Positions 37,793 to 48,034 of a stretch of DNA of 64,000 bases are shown here, in pieces. Position numbers and translations under genes: made by a program. The notes under the pieces are model-generated. The model ran no database searches, was not told the DNA's origin, and saw only the letters and a list, made by a program, of their open reading frames with translations. The stretch covers positions 1 to 64,000 of the forward strand of contig CACNSR010000012.1 of the NCBI GenBank assembly GCA_902623175.1, written 5' to 3'. Source of the DNA: Halieaceae bacterium. Its GTDB lineage: Bacteria; Pseudomonadota; Gammaproteobacteria; Pseudomonadales; Halieaceae. How positions within the stretch are numbered: position 1 is the stretch's first letter; every line of letters begins with the position of its first letter.

Positions 37793-38683
37793 ATGAAAGC
37801 TCTCGCACTCACAATCGCCACCGTTGCACTGATATGTAGCACACCTGCCGCGCAGGCGGAAAAAGCCGTCAGCTTTGAGCGCAGCTATGTGACCCACGAA
37901 TGGGGTCAGATCCACGTTCTGACCTCGCAACCCGAGGTGCCCGTCAACCCGACTCCGCTGGTCTGTTTCGCGCCCAATCCGTACTCTGGGAACTACTACC
38001 GATTGTTCATGAAAGCCTTAGGCAGCGATCGGACCATGCTGGCTCTGGATTATCCGGGGATTGGACAGTCGGATACCTATCCGGGCGAGCTGGATATGGG
38101 CACGCTAGCCGAAATTATGGCCGACAGCCTGACATCACTGGGTTGGGGACCTGAGGGCGCCGGTCCAGTCGACCTATGCGGCTATCACACCGGCACTATG
38201 CTCGCGACCGAGCTGGCGATCACGCATCCAGAGCTGGTGCGCCGCATCATCTTGATGGGCATCCCCTATTACGACGCAGCAGGCAGGCAAGAACGACTCG
38301 ATCGGCTTGCTCGGGTCAAGCCCTGGCCCGATTCCTTCGCCGCCGTGGCCCAGGACTGGATATTCGCCGTAGAGATGCGCAACGAAAAAGTGTCGCTGGA
38401 GCGCGCCTTCGGTAACTATCTGGAGTCTGCTGGGGCGTGGCAGGGTAAGGCCAGAATCTATGGCGCAGTATTCCAGTACCTCGCAGAAGAACGCGCGCCA
38501 TTGCTGACCCATCCTGTACTAGTACTCAACCCTCACGGTAACCTGAAAGAACCCTCCCGAACCTACGCTGAGCTGATAGAGGACGCGACGCTGATCGAAT
38601 TACCCGACCTCAAATACGGGATTTTCGACGCCGCACCAAATGTACTGGCCTCCCATGCGCGACCGTTTTTGAATCAGCGTTGA
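37793..38683 (+). CDS. Exported alpha/beta-hydrolase-fold protein with altered triad
   Basis: A 296-residue protein from the ATG at 37793, with AAGGAG upstream and a clear signal peptide (LALTIATVALICSTPAAQA). The fold pattern fits alpha/beta hydrolases (LALDYPGIGQSDTYPG), but the nucleophile elbow reads CGYHTGTM, where G-x-S-x-G is usual, and the position of the catalytic histidine appears as LKYGIFD. Thus the nucleophile serine and the general base are both replaced in this reading. It may be a non-hydrolytic member or use other chemistry. Confidence 0.85.
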   Translation: MKALALTIATVALICSTPAAQAEKAVSFERSYVTHEWGQIHVLTSQPEVPVNPTPLVCFAPNPYSGNYYRLFMKALGSDRTMLALDYPGIGQSDTYPGELDMGTLAEIMADSLTSLGWGPEGAGPVDLCGYHTGTMLATELAITHPELVRRIILMGIPYYDAAGRQERLDRLARVKPWPDSFAAVAQDWIFAVEMRNEKVSLERAFGNYLESAGAWQGKARIYGAVFQYLAEERAPLLTHPVLVLNPHGNLKEPSRTYAELIEDATLIELPDLKYGIFDAAPNVLASHARPFLNQR

Positions 38684-38698
38684 CCTGAGCTAACGACT

Positions 38699-38731
38699 TC
38701 CACCCTTCAATCCAGCCGGTTCGAGGGTGGA
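38699..38731. repeat. Inverted repeat after the hydrolase gene
   Basis: TCCACCCT and AGGGTGGA form a perfect 8-bp stem around a 17-base loop, 16 bp past the hydrolase stop. No T-run. Possibly a terminator-like mRNA end. Confidence 0.35.
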
Positions 38732-38799
38732 TGCTTGGATTCAAAACGCATATTGATGTAACTTTATATCAAATAAAAATTCTTGCGGAGAATGCGTTA

Positions 38800-39399
38800 A
38801 TGAAACTCAAGTTAACTGGTCTGCTACTCACACTGTTGATTCCCCTCGGCTTGTCCTCACCGGCTTTGGCGGGGCACCACGAAAAGGAAGAGGCCGGCGA
38901 TCCCATCGCCGCGGCCGCAGAGTACCCGCTGTTGCTGCGCCGCACCACGCTGATCGTGCGTGATATCGAAGCGTCTCTGAAGCTCTACCGCGATGGATTG
39001 GGCATGGAGGTCATCTATGATCAGGAGATCAACCGCCCACACTCCAGTGAAGATCGCGAGCAGCGCCTCAGGCTCATTTTCCTCAAGGCCTCACATGACT
39101 ATGTAGGCGTCATCGGGCTAATCGACTACGAGTACGGCTACCCTGATCACCCCGCTCACACAAAACCCGTGCGGCGAGAGGGCTTCACGCCCGGCAACGC
39201 CGTTTTAATCTTCAACACCGACGGGCTAGAGAAAAGGTGGCCAAACATTGAAAACGCGCCAGGCGTAGAGATCATCAGTAAACCCAAACTAACGTCATAT
39301 CCCGGCTACGGGGGCAAGGACGAGATCCGCGTACTAGTATCCAAATTTTATGACGCAGACGGCTACATTTTGGAGGTCAACCAAATTCTCTCTGACTGA
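38800..39399 (+). CDS. Exported VOC (glyoxalase/bleomycin-resistance) superfamily protein
   Basis: A 199-residue protein from the ATG at 38800, with GCGGAG upstream, and a signal peptide (LLLTLLIPLGLSSPALAG). A His/Glu-rich stretch (GHHEKEE) precedes a VOC domain (RRTTLIVRDIEASLKLYRDGLGM...EVNQI), with metal-site-like glutamate in GYILEVNQ. Periplasmic VOC proteins are unusual; function unknown. It is co-directional with the hydrolase and may be in one unit with it. Confidence 0.85.
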   Translation: MKLKLTGLLLTLLIPLGLSSPALAGHHEKEEAGDPIAAAAEYPLLLRRTTLIVRDIEASLKLYRDGLGMEVIYDQEINRPHSSEDREQRLRLIFLKASHDYVGVIGLIDYEYGYPDHPAHTKPVRREGFTPGNAVLIFNTDGLEKRWPNIENAPGVEIISKPKLTSYPGYGGKDEIRVLVSKFYDADGYILEVNQILSD

Positions 39400-39523
39400 C
39401 TTGCGCCGCGACACAGGGCGCCAGTGAATGGGGCGCCCGGTATATCCCTTGCAAGTTGAAGATGAGGGGAGTACTTTACTCTTGCGCCGTGGCGCTATAA
39501 ATAAAAAAACCTGGGGGAAAAAG

Positions 39524-39937
39524 ATGTCTGAACTCGACTTATTCGGTTTCATCGGCATGAACCGGTCGGTATTTGCTACATTTTTCTTGTGTGGCGTATT
39601 GATGCCACTGGCCGTCGTAGTCATCGCCTATCTCTTCAGAAACTTTCCGACTGTCGTTCGTAGCGGAGCTATGGTGTCCACCTTGATTGGGGTTGTCATG
39701 CTGACCTTCTTCTCGATGAGTTCGCAGAATGCCCTGTTCATGATGCTTACCATGCTCAGCGAAATGGCAGGAAACGGATCCGAAGTGGCAACGGGCTTCC
39801 TGACCTCGGCCGGAATGCCGATTGGGGAGACTATCAATCCACCTGGTTGGATGATGGCGCTGTCGTTGGTGCAGGTAGTGATCAACCTTGTCCTGACCGT
39901 TTATGTATTCCTGTTAGCCAAATGGGATAACAGCTGA
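39524..39937 (+). CDS. Small multi-pass membrane protein
   Basis: A 137-residue protein from the ATG at 39524 with GGGGGAAAAAG upstream; the longer track start is not supported. Three hydrophobic segments are clear (VFATFFLCGVLMPLAVVVIAYLF, GAMVSTLIGVVMLTFF, ALSLVQVVINLVLTVYVFLLA). No recognised domain. It ends just before a strong terminator. Confidence 0.75.
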   Translation: MSELDLFGFIGMNRSVFATFFLCGVLMPLAVVVIAYLFRNFPTVVRSGAMVSTLIGVVMLTFFSMSSQNALFMMLTMLSEMAGNGSEVATGFLTSAGMPIGETINPPGWMMALSLVQVVINLVLTVYVFLLAKWDNS

Positions 39938-39964
39938 CATTCAGACTTCTGTGCAATGTCTTCC

Positions 39965-39989
39965 AAGGGGGCTAATGCCCCCTTTTTTT
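39965..39989 (+). terminator. Rho-independent terminator
   Basis: AAGGGGGC-TAAT-GCCCCCTT stem of eight pairs followed by a run of seven T. It ends the membrane-protein gene at 39937; there is no T-run on the other strand for the convergent gene at 39996. Confidence 0.92.
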
Positions 39990-39995
39990 AGCCGC

Positions 39996-40424
39996 TTATT
40001 TGAGTTGCGACACCCTGAAATTCATAGTCTTGGCCACAAAGTCTGCCTCGCCCGAGACAATGTTGATCACGCCATCCGACACCATGTCTAGTGAGTACAT
40101 CTTGAATATGCTGCCCTCTCGGCGATACACGCCTTGCAGTGTGGCGGTGGCGAACTGCTCACCATTTTGCGTCCACGCAAAGCCCGTAAATTCCCCCGAG
40201 TCACCCAAACCGAGCTTGTCAGTGAATTCATAAGACAGCCAAACTCGACCATAAGGACCCGCCTCACCGGTGGCTGAAATCTTATAATTGGTGCCATCGG
40301 TCGTGTGCGCAGAATCAATATCAAAGTTGGCGGTGAACTCGTCTTCGCCGTAATCCAAATCCTGAGCGACGGCAAACGGCATCAACACCGCCGCGGTCAA
40401 AATCAAAACGATCTTTTTCAACAT
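39996..40424 (-). CDS. Exported protein of unknown function
   Basis: A 142-residue protein with a signal peptide (MLKKIVLILTAAVLMPFAVA) and a mature beta-rich part (YGRVWLSYEFTDKLG, GVINIVSGEADFVAKTMNF). This pattern is reminiscent of small beta-barrel (DUF3224 or allene-oxide-cyclase-like) proteins, but I cannot place it with confidence. Confidence 0.75.
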   Translation of the reverse strand: MLKKIVLILTAAVLMPFAVAQDLDYGEDEFTANFDIDSAHTTDGTNYKISATGEAGPYGRVWLSYEFTDKLGLGDSGEFTGFAWTQNGEQFATATLQGVYRREGSIFKMYSLDMVSDGVINIVSGEADFVAKTMNFRVSQLK

Positions 40425-40761
40425 CTTGCTTCCCCTTGGTGTGAGTTATCAATTGCGTGTTGTTTCGTGCGTTATGGCAGACCAGAGCGAATCGCGGCCT
40501 GACGGCCCGAAAATCTCATGAATGCACTCCAGAGAACAAGCAGTCGCCTCGTTTAGCACTGGTTTGAAACGGGGCTCAACGTGTCACCAGTTGCTCAGCA
40601 TGAGAAAGCTTTGTGCATCACGCTCATCGTCTAGGCATTCATTATTTAACCAATCGACTTTTCGCTAAAAACGCCAAACCTTCTAAAACCAACTGCGGCC
40701 CGGTCTTTACGATGTATTAAAACACTTGCAAAGTTGCCCTCTCACCTGCGGTAGTGGCTAA
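40425..40761. other. Gene-free stretch
   Basis: I see no convincing frame, RNA or terminator here. It should carry the promoter of the exported gene at 40424, whose position cannot be fixed by eye. Confidence 0.5.
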
Positions 40762-41011
40762 TGTCGCCTGCTCGGTGCCTGCGCCGACAAACCCGGAAGC
40801 AAAGGCTGGTTCGAGGACATGAGCGCAAAAAGCAAAGGGGAATGGAGGTGAGGGGGCCAAGACTTGCTTCGCGCACTGCTTGCCGGAGAGCACTACGATT
40901 GGCAGCGAGGTCTGGTGCGAAAGCCTGAAAGAGACGCCCAAAGGCGAATAGACGACCCAGGAAGTGAAGGAATATGCCAAGTACTGCGCGGTAGACCAAG
41001 TCAGTCAGTAA
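40762..41011 (+). pseudogene. Degenerate tandem DUF3012-like lipoprotein
   Basis: Two copies of a DUF3012-type motif are readable but broken. Copy 1 in one frame reads LLGAC (lipobox-like) then ADKPGSKGWFEDMSAKSKGEW, and a TGA follows; its end appears one frame over as EGAKTCFAHCL. Copy 2 continues in that second frame as GSEVWCESLKETPKGE, then a TAG (40949-40951) exactly where the family has Trp, then [15 protein letters not shown] to TAA at 41009. A TAA also stands just before copy 1. DUF3012 proteins are short gammaproteobacterial lipoproteins of unknown role. The frameshift plus nonsense codons indicate a decayed gene. Confidence 0.55.
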
Positions 41012-41084
41012 AAATGCCCCCAAGGCGGCGTTCACGGCGCTTCTACTCCTTTTCTTGTGCCGCGGCGCAGGTCACAATTCGGCA

Positions 41085-43655
41085 ATGAGCGACGCCACAC
41101 CCGCCACCCACACGCCCATGATGCAGCAGTACCTCGCGATCAAAAGCGAGCATCCGCACGCACTGCTTTTCTACCGAATGGGCGATTTCTACGAGCTGTT
41201 TTACGACGATGCGGAAGCCGCATCGAAGCTGCTCGACATCACCCTAACCAGTCGAGGCAAATCGGCCGGTGACGCCATCCCAATGGCCGGCGTGCCCTAC
41301 CATGCAGCCGAGAGCTATCTCGCGAGACTGGTGAAAGCGGGACGCTCAGTGGCCATCGCCGAACAAATTAGTGATCCAGCAACCAGCAGAGGGCTGGTCG
41401 AGCGGGAGGTGGTGCGCATTGTGACGCCAGGCACACTGACCGATGAGTCTCTGTTGGAGGCACGCCAGGATGCGCTGATTCTAGCCATCGGGGTGAACAA
41501 AATAGGCTACGGACTGGCCTGGCTGGATGTCAGTAGCGGCCGCTTTCTAGTCTCAGAGGTCGCGGGCGACATGGCGCTCGAAGCCGAAGTAGCGCGGCTG
41601 GCCCCTGCGGAGATTCTGGTACCCGAGTCGAGTCATCTCGCAGACGAGTCATGGCATGGCGCCCTGCGTCGGCAACCTGACTGGCGCTTCGATGAGACCG
41701 GGGCCCGGGAAGATCTGCAGCGGCAATTCCGAACCCAAGACCTCGACGGTTTTGGTTGCGGCAGACTCACGGTCGCCATCGCAGCCGCAGGCGCATTGCT
41801 CAACTATGTCAAAGACACACAGCGTAGCGACCTGCCACACATTCGCGCCATCCACCTCGAGTCACAAAGTGGCGCCGTGATTCTCGATGCGGCGACACGC
41901 CGCAATCTGGAGATCGACCTGACACTGAGCGGCGGCGAGGAGCATACGCTCTACGAGGTCTATGACAGTACGGTCACCGCCATGGGTGCCCGGCATCTCC
42001 GCCGCTGGCTGCATCGGCCGATTAATGACCGCGGTGACATCGAGCGGCGACTGGATGCAGTGGAATCCATGATTCAAGCGTATCGCTTTGAGTCACTCCG
42101 CGAGGCACTCAAGGACATCGCTGATCTGGAGCGGATTCTTTCGCGGGTCGCGTTGGGCTCAGCGCGCCCCCGGGATCTGAGTCGACTTGGGAGCAGCTTG
42201 GCACAAATACCGTTGATACGGAGCCGCCTTCCCGCCGAATCCAACTTACTCAAGGAATTGGCCACCGCTCTGCCCGATTACGTGACGCTAACTGAACTCC
42301 TCGAGCGCGCCATCATCGAGAACCCGCCTGTGTTAATCCGCGACGGCGGCGTGATTGCCGCAGGCTACGATGAGCAGCTCGACGAGCTGCGCGGCATCAG
42401 CGACAACGCAGGCGCCTATCTGCTAGAGCTTGAGCAGAGTGAGCGTGATGCAACCGGCCTATCGACACTCAAGGTCGGTTACAACCGGGTACACGGCTAC
42501 TACATTGAGATCAGCCGCACTCAGTCAGGACAGGCGCCCGAAACCTATCAGCGCCGCCAAACGCTGAAAAATGTCGAGCGGTTCATTACGCCCGAGCTGA
42601 AAACGTTCGAGGACACGGCGCTGTCCAGCAAAAGCCGCGCACTCGCGCGGGAAAAGCACCTATACGGGGCGTTGGTGGCAAAGGTAGCGGAATCCCTCGC
42701 CCCACTGCAGACGACCGCCACCGCGCTGTGTGATCTTGATGTGCTCGCGTGTTTTGCAGAGCGTGCGACCGTGCTCGATCTGTGCCGGCCCCGCTTTACC
42801 GATCACAGCTTGCTGCAGATTGAGGGAGGTCGTCACCCCGTGGTGGAAGCGGCACGGGACGTCCCGTTTATCGCCAACGATACACAGCTCGATCACAACC
42901 GACGGATGTTGCTGATCACGGGCCCTAACATGGGCGGTAAGTCCACCTACATGCGGCAAAACGCGCTGATCGCACTGCTCGCCCATGTCGGTGCGTTTGT
43001 ACCCGCGCAGGCGGTTTCATTGTCGTGCCTGGATCGTATCTTTACGCGGATCGGCTCTTCCGACGATCTCGCGAGCGGCCGTTCGACGTTTATGGTCGAG
43101 ATGACCGAAACCGCCAATATTCTGCACAATGCCACCGAGCGCAGTCTGGTACTCATGGATGAAGTCGGTCGCGGCACCAGCACCTTTGACGGGCTGAGCA
43201 TTGCCTGGGCTACGGCGCTGTCACTGGCCAATCAGGTGCAGGCCCTCACGTTTTTTGCCACCCACTATTTCGAGCTCACTGCGTTGCCCGAACAACATCC
43301 TGCAATGGCGAACGTCCACCTCGATGCTACCGAACACGAAGATCATGTCGTGTTTCTCTATCAAATTCAGGAAGGCCCTGCCAACCGCAGCTTCGGACTA
43401 CAGGTGGCCAAACTCGCTGGCGTTCCAAAGGAGGTTCTCGAGTCAGCTCAAGACAAACTCCACGAACTCGAGAGCGGCATAACCGCGGGGCCTCCTCCCG
43501 TCCAAGCGGAGCTGTTCTTGGCAGCGCTACCAGCATCCGCCCAGCCCTCACCCACGCTTGAGGCACTGCGGTCACTGGATCCTGATAACCTCAGTGCCAA
43601 AGCGGCACTGGACTCGATCTATCAACTGAAACAGAAACTTGACGATGAAACCTGA
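41085..43655 (+). CDS. mutS: DNA mismatch repair protein MutS
   Basis: Mismatch-recognition ATPase, 856 residues from the ATG at 41085 ([13 protein letters not shown]). The mismatch-probing F-x-E motif lies in [15 protein letters not shown]; the ATPase has Walker A ([14 protein letters not shown]), Walker B ([17 protein letters not shown]) and the helix-turn-helix dimer region. The C-terminal tail is near normal. Unlike many relatives, neither recA nor cinA lies upstream. fdxA follows after 60 bp. Confidence 0.98.
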   Translation: MSDATPATHTPMMQQYLAIKSEHPHALLFYRMGDFYELFYDDAEAASKLLDITLTSRGKSAGDAIPMAGVPYHAAESYLARLVKAGRSVAIAEQISDPATSRGLVEREVVRIVTPGTLTDESLLEARQDALILAIGVNKIGYGLAWLDVSSGRFLVSEVAGDMALEAEVARLAPAEILVPESSHLADESWHGALRRQPDWRFDETGAREDLQRQFRTQDLDGFGCGRLTVAIAAAGALLNYVKDTQRSDLPHIRAIHLESQSGAVILDAATRRNLEIDLTLSGGEEHTLYEVYDSTVTAMGARHLRRWLHRPINDRGDIERRLDAVESMIQAYRFESLREALKDIADLERILSRVALGSARPRDLSRLGSSLAQIPLIRSRLPAESNLLKELATALPDYVTLTELLERAIIENPPVLIRDGGVIAAGYDEQLDELRGISDNAGAYLLELEQSERDATGLSTLKVGYNRVHGYYIEISRTQSGQAPETYQRRQTLKNVERFITPELKTFEDTALSSKSRALAREKHLYGALVAKVAESLAPLQTTATALCDLDVLACFAERATVLDLCRPRFTDHSLLQIEGGRHPVVEAARDVPFIANDTQLDHNRRMLLITGPNMGGKSTYMRQNALIALLAHVGAFVPAQAVSLSCLDRIFTRIGSSDDLASGRSTFMVEMTETANILHNATERSLVLMDEVGRGTSTFDGLSIAWATALSLANQVQALTFFATHYFELTALPEQHPAMANVHLDATEHEDHVVFLYQIQEGPANRSFGLQVAKLAGVPKEVLESAQDKLHELESGITAGPPPVQAELFLAALPASAQPSPTLEALRSLDPDNLSAKAALDSIYQLKQKLDDET

Positions 43656-43715
43656 CCAGTTTTCAAAACAGTTCACAGCCAGTATCCTTCGCCGTGGGAT
43701 GAGTGAGGTATTGGT

Positions 43716-44039
43716 ATGGCTTTCGTTGTTGGCGAGGATTGCATCAAGTGCAAGCACACTGATTGCGTTGAGGTCTGCCCGGTAGATTGTTTTTACGAGG
43801 GGCCTAATTTTCTGGTCATTAACCCCGACGAGTGCATCGACTGCGCGTTGTGTGAACCGGAATGCCCGGTCGATGCGATCTACTCAGAGGATGAGCTCCC
43901 CAGCGATCAGGAATCGTTCCAGCAATTGAACGCGGAGCTGGCTGAGATCTGGCCAAATATCACGGAACGGAAAGATCCCCCGCCCGATCACGCGGACTGG
44001 GCAGGCAAACCCGGCAAGCTCGAGTTACTAGAGCGCTGA
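43716..44039 (+). CDS. fdxA: Seven-iron ferredoxin FdxA
   Basis: A 107-residue 3Fe-4S/4Fe-4S ferredoxin with cysteines in [18 protein letters not shown] and [17 protein letters not shown], and the long C-terminal extension ([19 protein letters not shown]). It is next to mutS, as in pseudomonads. An electron-transfer role is known for the family; the partner is not defined here. Confidence 0.97.
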   Translation: MAFVVGEDCIKCKHTDCVEVCPVDCFYEGPNFLVINPDECIDCALCEPECPVDAIYSEDELPSDQESFQQLNAELAEIWPNITERKDPPPDHADWAGKPGKLELLER

Positions 44040-44130
44040 GCACAGTGCGCCCCGTGACCGAGGGCACCAACTTTAAGTTAACCCACCATAACAGTCACGG
44101 TCGTAGTGTAGTGATGTGAGTATGACTTTG

Positions 44131-45012
44131 TCAGCGTTGAGGTAACAGTAAGGTGGGATTCACAGGCAGGCCGTTGCGCCGGATCTCGAAGTGCAACTTC
44201 ACCGAGTCACTGCTGGTGCTACCCATGCGAGCAATCACCTGACCAGCATCAACATGTTGACCCTCCGCTGCCAGCAGGGCATCGTTGTGGCCATACGCGC
44301 TTAGGTAGGTGTTATTGTGCTTAACGATAAGCAGCGCGCCATAGCCGGTGACACCTGTGCCCGCATACACCACCTCACCTGCTGCCGTTGCCATCACAGG
44401 CGAGCCGCGTTCGCCAACCAAATCAATGCCTTTGTGCCGCTCGGCTGAGTAAGCGCGACTCACTGTTCCCTCAGCAGGCCAGAACCAAAGGTCCACCGGC
44501 GCATTGGGCATAGGGGTCTGCGCAGGAGACGACGTGTACGCGGCCGGACCTGTTTCTGACTGTGTGGTGGCTGACTTGGCAGTAGCTGTGGCATTGCCCG
44601 CTGCATTCTCCGGAGTAGTCTTGCCAACGCGAGGCATCGCACTAGCATCAGACGGGTTTGCCTCGGATGCCGCCGGGGCGCCTCCGAGCGCGGCATCCGG
44701 TGCGGTTCTTAGGCTTTGTCCCACCCTAATCACATAGGGCGGATCGATGTTATTCAGACTCGCGAGCGTTCGATAGTCCATCCCCAGACGAAAGGCAACC
44801 GCGTAAAGCGTATCTCCCGGCTCCACCACGTAGTCCGGGCCAGCGGCCAAATCGCGTTCATAATCCGGAAGATTGGTGTTTGCCTGGCGCACTTCGGGTG
44901 GGACATCCACCGCCGCTACTGACTTGTTTTCAATGATCGCGGGCGGATTGTCAGCGCAGCCAACAAGGAGCAACAGGCTCGCCACCAGGCTCTGGCAGCA
45001 ACGCACTGTCAT
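44131..45012 (-). CDS. nlpD: NlpD-type LysM/M23 lipoprotein (amidase activator)
   Basis: Outer-membrane lipoprotein of 293 residues from the ATG at 45012. It has a signal with lipobox (ASLLLLVGC), a LysM domain (YVVEPGDTLYAVAFRLGMDYRTLASLNNI), an Ala/Thr/Pro linker, and a C-terminal LytM domain (GIDLVGERGSPVMATAAGEVVYAG, LHFEIRRNGLPVNPTLLLP). The HKGID and LHFEI pieces are retained, but NlpD proteins usually activate AmiC rather than cut peptidoglycan. rpoS normally follows nlpD; here fdxA is next, in opposite orientation. Confidence 0.95.
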   Translation of the reverse strand: MTVRCCQSLVASLLLLVGCADNPPAIIENKSVAAVDVPPEVRQANTNLPDYERDLAAGPDYVVEPGDTLYAVAFRLGMDYRTLASLNNIDPPYVIRVGQSLRTAPDAALGGAPAASEANPSDASAMPRVGKTTPENAAGNATATAKSATTQSETGPAAYTSSPAQTPMPNAPVDLWFWPAEGTVSRAYSAERHKGIDLVGERGSPVMATAAGEVVYAGTGVTGYGALLIVKHNNTYLSAYGHNDALLAAEGQHVDAGQVIARMGSTSSDSVKLHFEIRRNGLPVNPTLLLPQR

Positions 45013-45013
45013 A

Positions 45014-45919
45014 TTACAGACCTCGACGCGAAGCCAATGCCTGCGTACCCCAGACAAAAAAACATCCAATTAGGCAGGCACCTAAACAGGCTGACAACTG
45101 TGCATCGGTGACCGTGGACGGTAACACGGGCCGCGAGGCTGAAATCGCTCCCGCAGCAGTATTCAGTAGCACTTCTTGTCGCCATGGCCATACCGCCACC
45201 AATGAACCCATCAGCACACCGCTCAGGAATGCCATAGCCAGTGCCCGATAGCGCTGCAGACAGCGCTGAAGCAGCCGCGCGAATAGCAGCAACCCCGTCA
45301 CACAACCCGCGGCGAGCACCAAAAGTTCAGTGACCTGCAGCGTCTTGACCGCTGACAACACTTGCTCATACATGCCCATCAGCACCAGCAAAAAGCTTCC
45401 CGATATCCCAGGCAAAATCATGGCGCAAATCGCGATCGCGCCGGCAAAAAACAAGCCAGGAAGGCCGGCGAGAAACGACACGGGAGGCATCAAGACGGCA
45501 CCCACGGCGATGCAGACTCCGAAAGTGAACCCCGCGAGACAGTCGATGCTATCAAACGTCACCTCGTCCCGAATCAGCAGCACCGAACTGATCAGAATCA
45601 GTCCTGAAAAGAACGACCATAGCGGCTGTGGATAGTGGGTGAGCAACCAATGAATGACCGAGGCCATAGAGAAAATCGCGATCAGAATACCCAGCAGCAG
45701 GATCGACAGAAATCCGCCGTCAATTCGATGCCACAGCTCATTCCAACGACCACTCACCGCCATAGAGAGTGCATCGCCGTCGGCCGACACAATGGCTTTC
45801 AGCAACTGCTCGTAGATGCCGGTAATCAATGCGATCGTGCCACCAGAGACACCCGGCACGATATCCGCCGCGCCCATCGCCAGACCGCGGGCAAACACCC
45901 CTGCCGGCGAGCGCTTCAC
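45014..45919 (-). CDS. DUF368 membrane protein, polyprenyl-phosphate translocase-like
   Basis: A 301-residue polytopic protein with about eight helices and the family signature repeats GAADIVPGVSGGTIALITGIYE and ICAMILPGISGSFLLVLMGMYE, inverted halves around the membrane. DUF368 proteins (PopT) have been linked to returning undecaprenyl phosphate to the cytoplasmic face (established for other bacteria). It overlaps pcm by four bases and is one base from nlpD, so it is in an envelope-related operon. Confidence 0.95.
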   Translation of the reverse strand: MKRSPAGVFARGLAMGAADIVPGVSGGTIALITGIYEQLLKAIVSADGDALSMAVSGRWNELWHRIDGGFLSILLLGILIAIFSMASVIHWLLTHYPQPLWSFFSGLILISSVLLIRDEVTFDSIDCLAGFTFGVCIAVGAVLMPPVSFLAGLPGLFFAGAIAICAMILPGISGSFLLVLMGMYEQVLSAVKTLQVTELLVLAAGCVTGLLLFARLLQRCLQRYRALAMAFLSGVLMGSLVAVWPWRQEVLLNTAAGAISASRPVLPSTVTDAQLSACLGACLIGCFFVWGTQALASRRGL

Positions 45920-46569
45920 CGGCTCACACCTCGCACCATGGGAACAAAATTGACTTCTTCAATCACCTCTTCGACGTAACCCTCAGCAGTTGCGGTCACC
46001 ATGATGAGCTGCTGCCGTTCGCCACCTACAGGCAGGATCAGCCTGCCTGTAGGTGCAAGCTGTTTCAGCAACTGGGTAGGCAGATGCTCAGGCGCGGCAG
46101 CGCCCAGAATTAAATCAAAAGGTGCCTCGCTGGCCCATCCGTCCAGACCATCTCCGTGCCTTAGCCGCACGTTGCGCACTCGCAGCGCGCGCAGCTGCTT
46201 CCGCGCCCGCTCCAATAGCGGCTTGATGCGCTCAATCGCGCAAATCTCATCCACAAGACTGGCCAATATCGCTGTTTGGTAGCCCGAGCCGCTACCCAGC
46301 TCCAGCACTTTTTTCGGACGCCCCCGGGCCAGAGCGAGCTCACTCATCCTGGCGACCACATAGGGTTGCGAGAGCGTCTGGCCGTAGCCAATCGGCAGCG
46401 CCGTATCCTCGTAGGACCGATGCGCGAGCGCCTCATCCACAAATAAATGACGAGGCACGCTGCGAATTGCCTCCAACACCTCAAACTGCGTGATGCCCTG
46501 ATCCATCAGCCGCTGTATAAGTCGCTCCCGCGTTCGCTGGGAGGTCATACCGATACCCTGCTGGCTCAC
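45916..46569 (-). CDS. pcm: Protein-L-isoaspartate O-methyltransferase
   Basis: Repairs isoaspartyl residues using SAM; 217 residues. It has the PCMT start ([38 protein letters not shown]), the SAM site [16 protein letters not shown] and the post-I acidic region. The start overlaps ispF by four bases (ATGA); a second ATG seven codons on is equally possible. surE, usually upstream, is absent. Confidence 0.96.
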   Translation of the reverse strand: MSQQGIGMTSQRTRERLIQRLMDQGITQFEVLEAIRSVPRHLFVDEALAHRSYEDTALPIGYGQTLSQPYVVARMSELALARGRPKKVLELGSGSGYQTAILASLVDEICAIERIKPLLERARKQLRALRVRNVRLRHGDGLDGWASEAPFDLILGAAAPEHLPTQLLKQLAPTGRLILPVGGERQQLIMVTATAEGYVEEVIEEVNFVPMVRGVSR

Positions 46570-47054
46570 GCGGAGGCGCTCTCATTCGTCAGCAGCGCCA
46601 CCGCATGGCTGGCAATACCTTCCTCGCGCCCCACAAAGCCCAGTTTTTCAGTGGTGGTTGCCTTGACGTTGACACTGCCCACTAACACTCTGAGGTCGGC
46701 TGCGATGCGCTCACGCATTCCATCAATGTGCTCGCTCAGTCGCGGGGTTTGGGCGATCACGGTAAGATCAACATTAACTACTGTCCAACCGGCTTCATCC
46801 AACAGCGCGACCACTGCGCGCAAGAGCGTTCGACTGTCAGCATCACTAAAGGCCGGATCGGTATCGGGAAAATGCCGGCCGATATCACCGAGGCCCGCCG
46901 CACCCAACAGCGCATCACAGAGCGCGTGCAACACCACATCCCCGTCGGAGTGCGCTATCAGTCCGCGCTCCCAGGAGATCTGGACACCGCCTAATACGAC
47001 GGCATCGCCTTCGCCGAAGGCATGTACATCGTAACCGTGGCCAATGCGCATCAT
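46566..47054 (-). CDS. ispF: 2-C-methyl-D-erythritol 2,4-cyclodiphosphate synthase
   Basis: Fifth enzyme of the MEP isoprenoid pathway; up to 162 residues (start at 47054 or the adjacent ATG at 47051). Metal ligands are in [14 protein letters not shown], the second block is [21 protein letters not shown] with [12 protein letters not shown], and the substrate loop [20 protein letters not shown] is present. It lies next to ispD, as in most Gammaproteobacteria. Confidence 0.98.
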   Translation of the reverse strand: MMRIGHGYDVHAFGEGDAVVLGGVQISWERGLIAHSDGDVVLHALCDALLGAAGLGDIGRHFPDTDPAFSDADSRTLLRAVVALLDEAGWTVVNVDLTVIAQTPRLSEHIDGMRERIAADLRVLVGSVNVKATTTEKLGFVGREEGIASHAVALLTNESASA

Positions 47055-47058
47055 GTCA

Positions 47059-47754
47059 CTACCCTCTTCTCTTTCTCAGCACCAGATCCGCAAACGCCAG
47101 GTCTGCTTCAACGGTGACCTTAATGTTGCTCGAGGGCCCCTCTACCACGTGAACAGGCTCACCCGCCCGCTCCATCGCCATGGCTTCATCGGTGACCGAG
47201 CGGCCTTCCTCCAGACACCGACCCAATGCCGCATGCAAAGCGAACAGGGGAAATAATTGGGGCGTCTGTGCCCGCCAAAGCGACTGGCGATCGACTGTAC
47301 CTGAGACCTGCCCGCCCTCATCGACCTGCTTAAGGGTGTCTGCGACCGGCTCGGCGAGGATCACGCCCTCTCCCGACTGCCGAGCCTGTTGAATTAACGC
47401 CGTCAGGGATTCAAGCAGCAAACACGGACGCGCGGCATCGTGAACCAGCACCCAGTCTTCTTCTGAACTCTCAGTGGCCAATAGCTCCAGCCCCGCCATG
47501 ACAGAATCCGCGCGCTCGTCGCCACCGGGTGTGGTTTGCACGCGCACGTCCGCCAGGCTGTCAATCGCATCGGCGCGCCGATCAGAGGGATCGAGCGCCA
47601 CCACAATGCCGCGAATATCCGGACTGGCCAATAATGCGCGCAGGGTGTGCTCCATCAGCGGCGCACCGGCGATTTCGCGATATTGCTTGGGAACCTCGCC
47701 ACCAAGGCGACGCCCCGACCCAGCCGCCGGCACCACTGCCCAGATGCTGTTCAC
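47059..47754 (-). CDS. ispD: 2-C-methyl-D-erythritol 4-phosphate cytidylyltransferase
   Basis: MEP-pathway nucleotidyltransferase making CDP-ME, 231 residues. The P-loop-like [20 protein letters not shown], the VHDAARPC motif and the C-terminal [16 protein letters not shown] are all family marks. It overlaps ftsB by four bases. Confidence 0.97.
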   Translation of the reverse strand: MNSIWAVVPAAGSGRRLGGEVPKQYREIAGAPLMEHTLRALLASPDIRGIVVALDPSDRRADAIDSLADVRVQTTPGGDERADSVMAGLELLATESSEEDWVLVHDAARPCLLLESLTALIQQARQSGEGVILAEPVADTLKQVDEGGQVSGTVDRQSLWRAQTPQLFPLFALHAALGRCLEEGRSVTDEAMAMERAGEPVHVVEGPSSNIKVTVEADLAFADLVLRKRRG

Positions 47755-48034
47755 GGCGCCTCGTGCTCCTCTACGAATTGATAATAGACCTCACCTTCTT
47801 TGATCAGACCAAGGTTCTCGCGCGCGTTTCTCTCAACAGCCTCTGTGCCACCCTGCAAGGCGATGACCTCCTGCGTAAGTGCCTCATTACGCGCCGTCAG
47901 CTCGGCTTTTTCTGCCTCGGCTTCCTCGAGCTGCACCTGCAGCCTGTTAGCTTCAGCAAGACCGCCCTCTGCAAACCACAGCCGGTACTGCAGCAGCAAA
48001 AAAAGACCCAATAGCCCGCCTATTAGCCAGCGCA

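Noticed and set aside
40742-41035. Minus-strand ORFs of 87-97 codons upstream of mutS
   Set aside because: They run opposite the DUF3012-like remnants, which explain the coding signal better.
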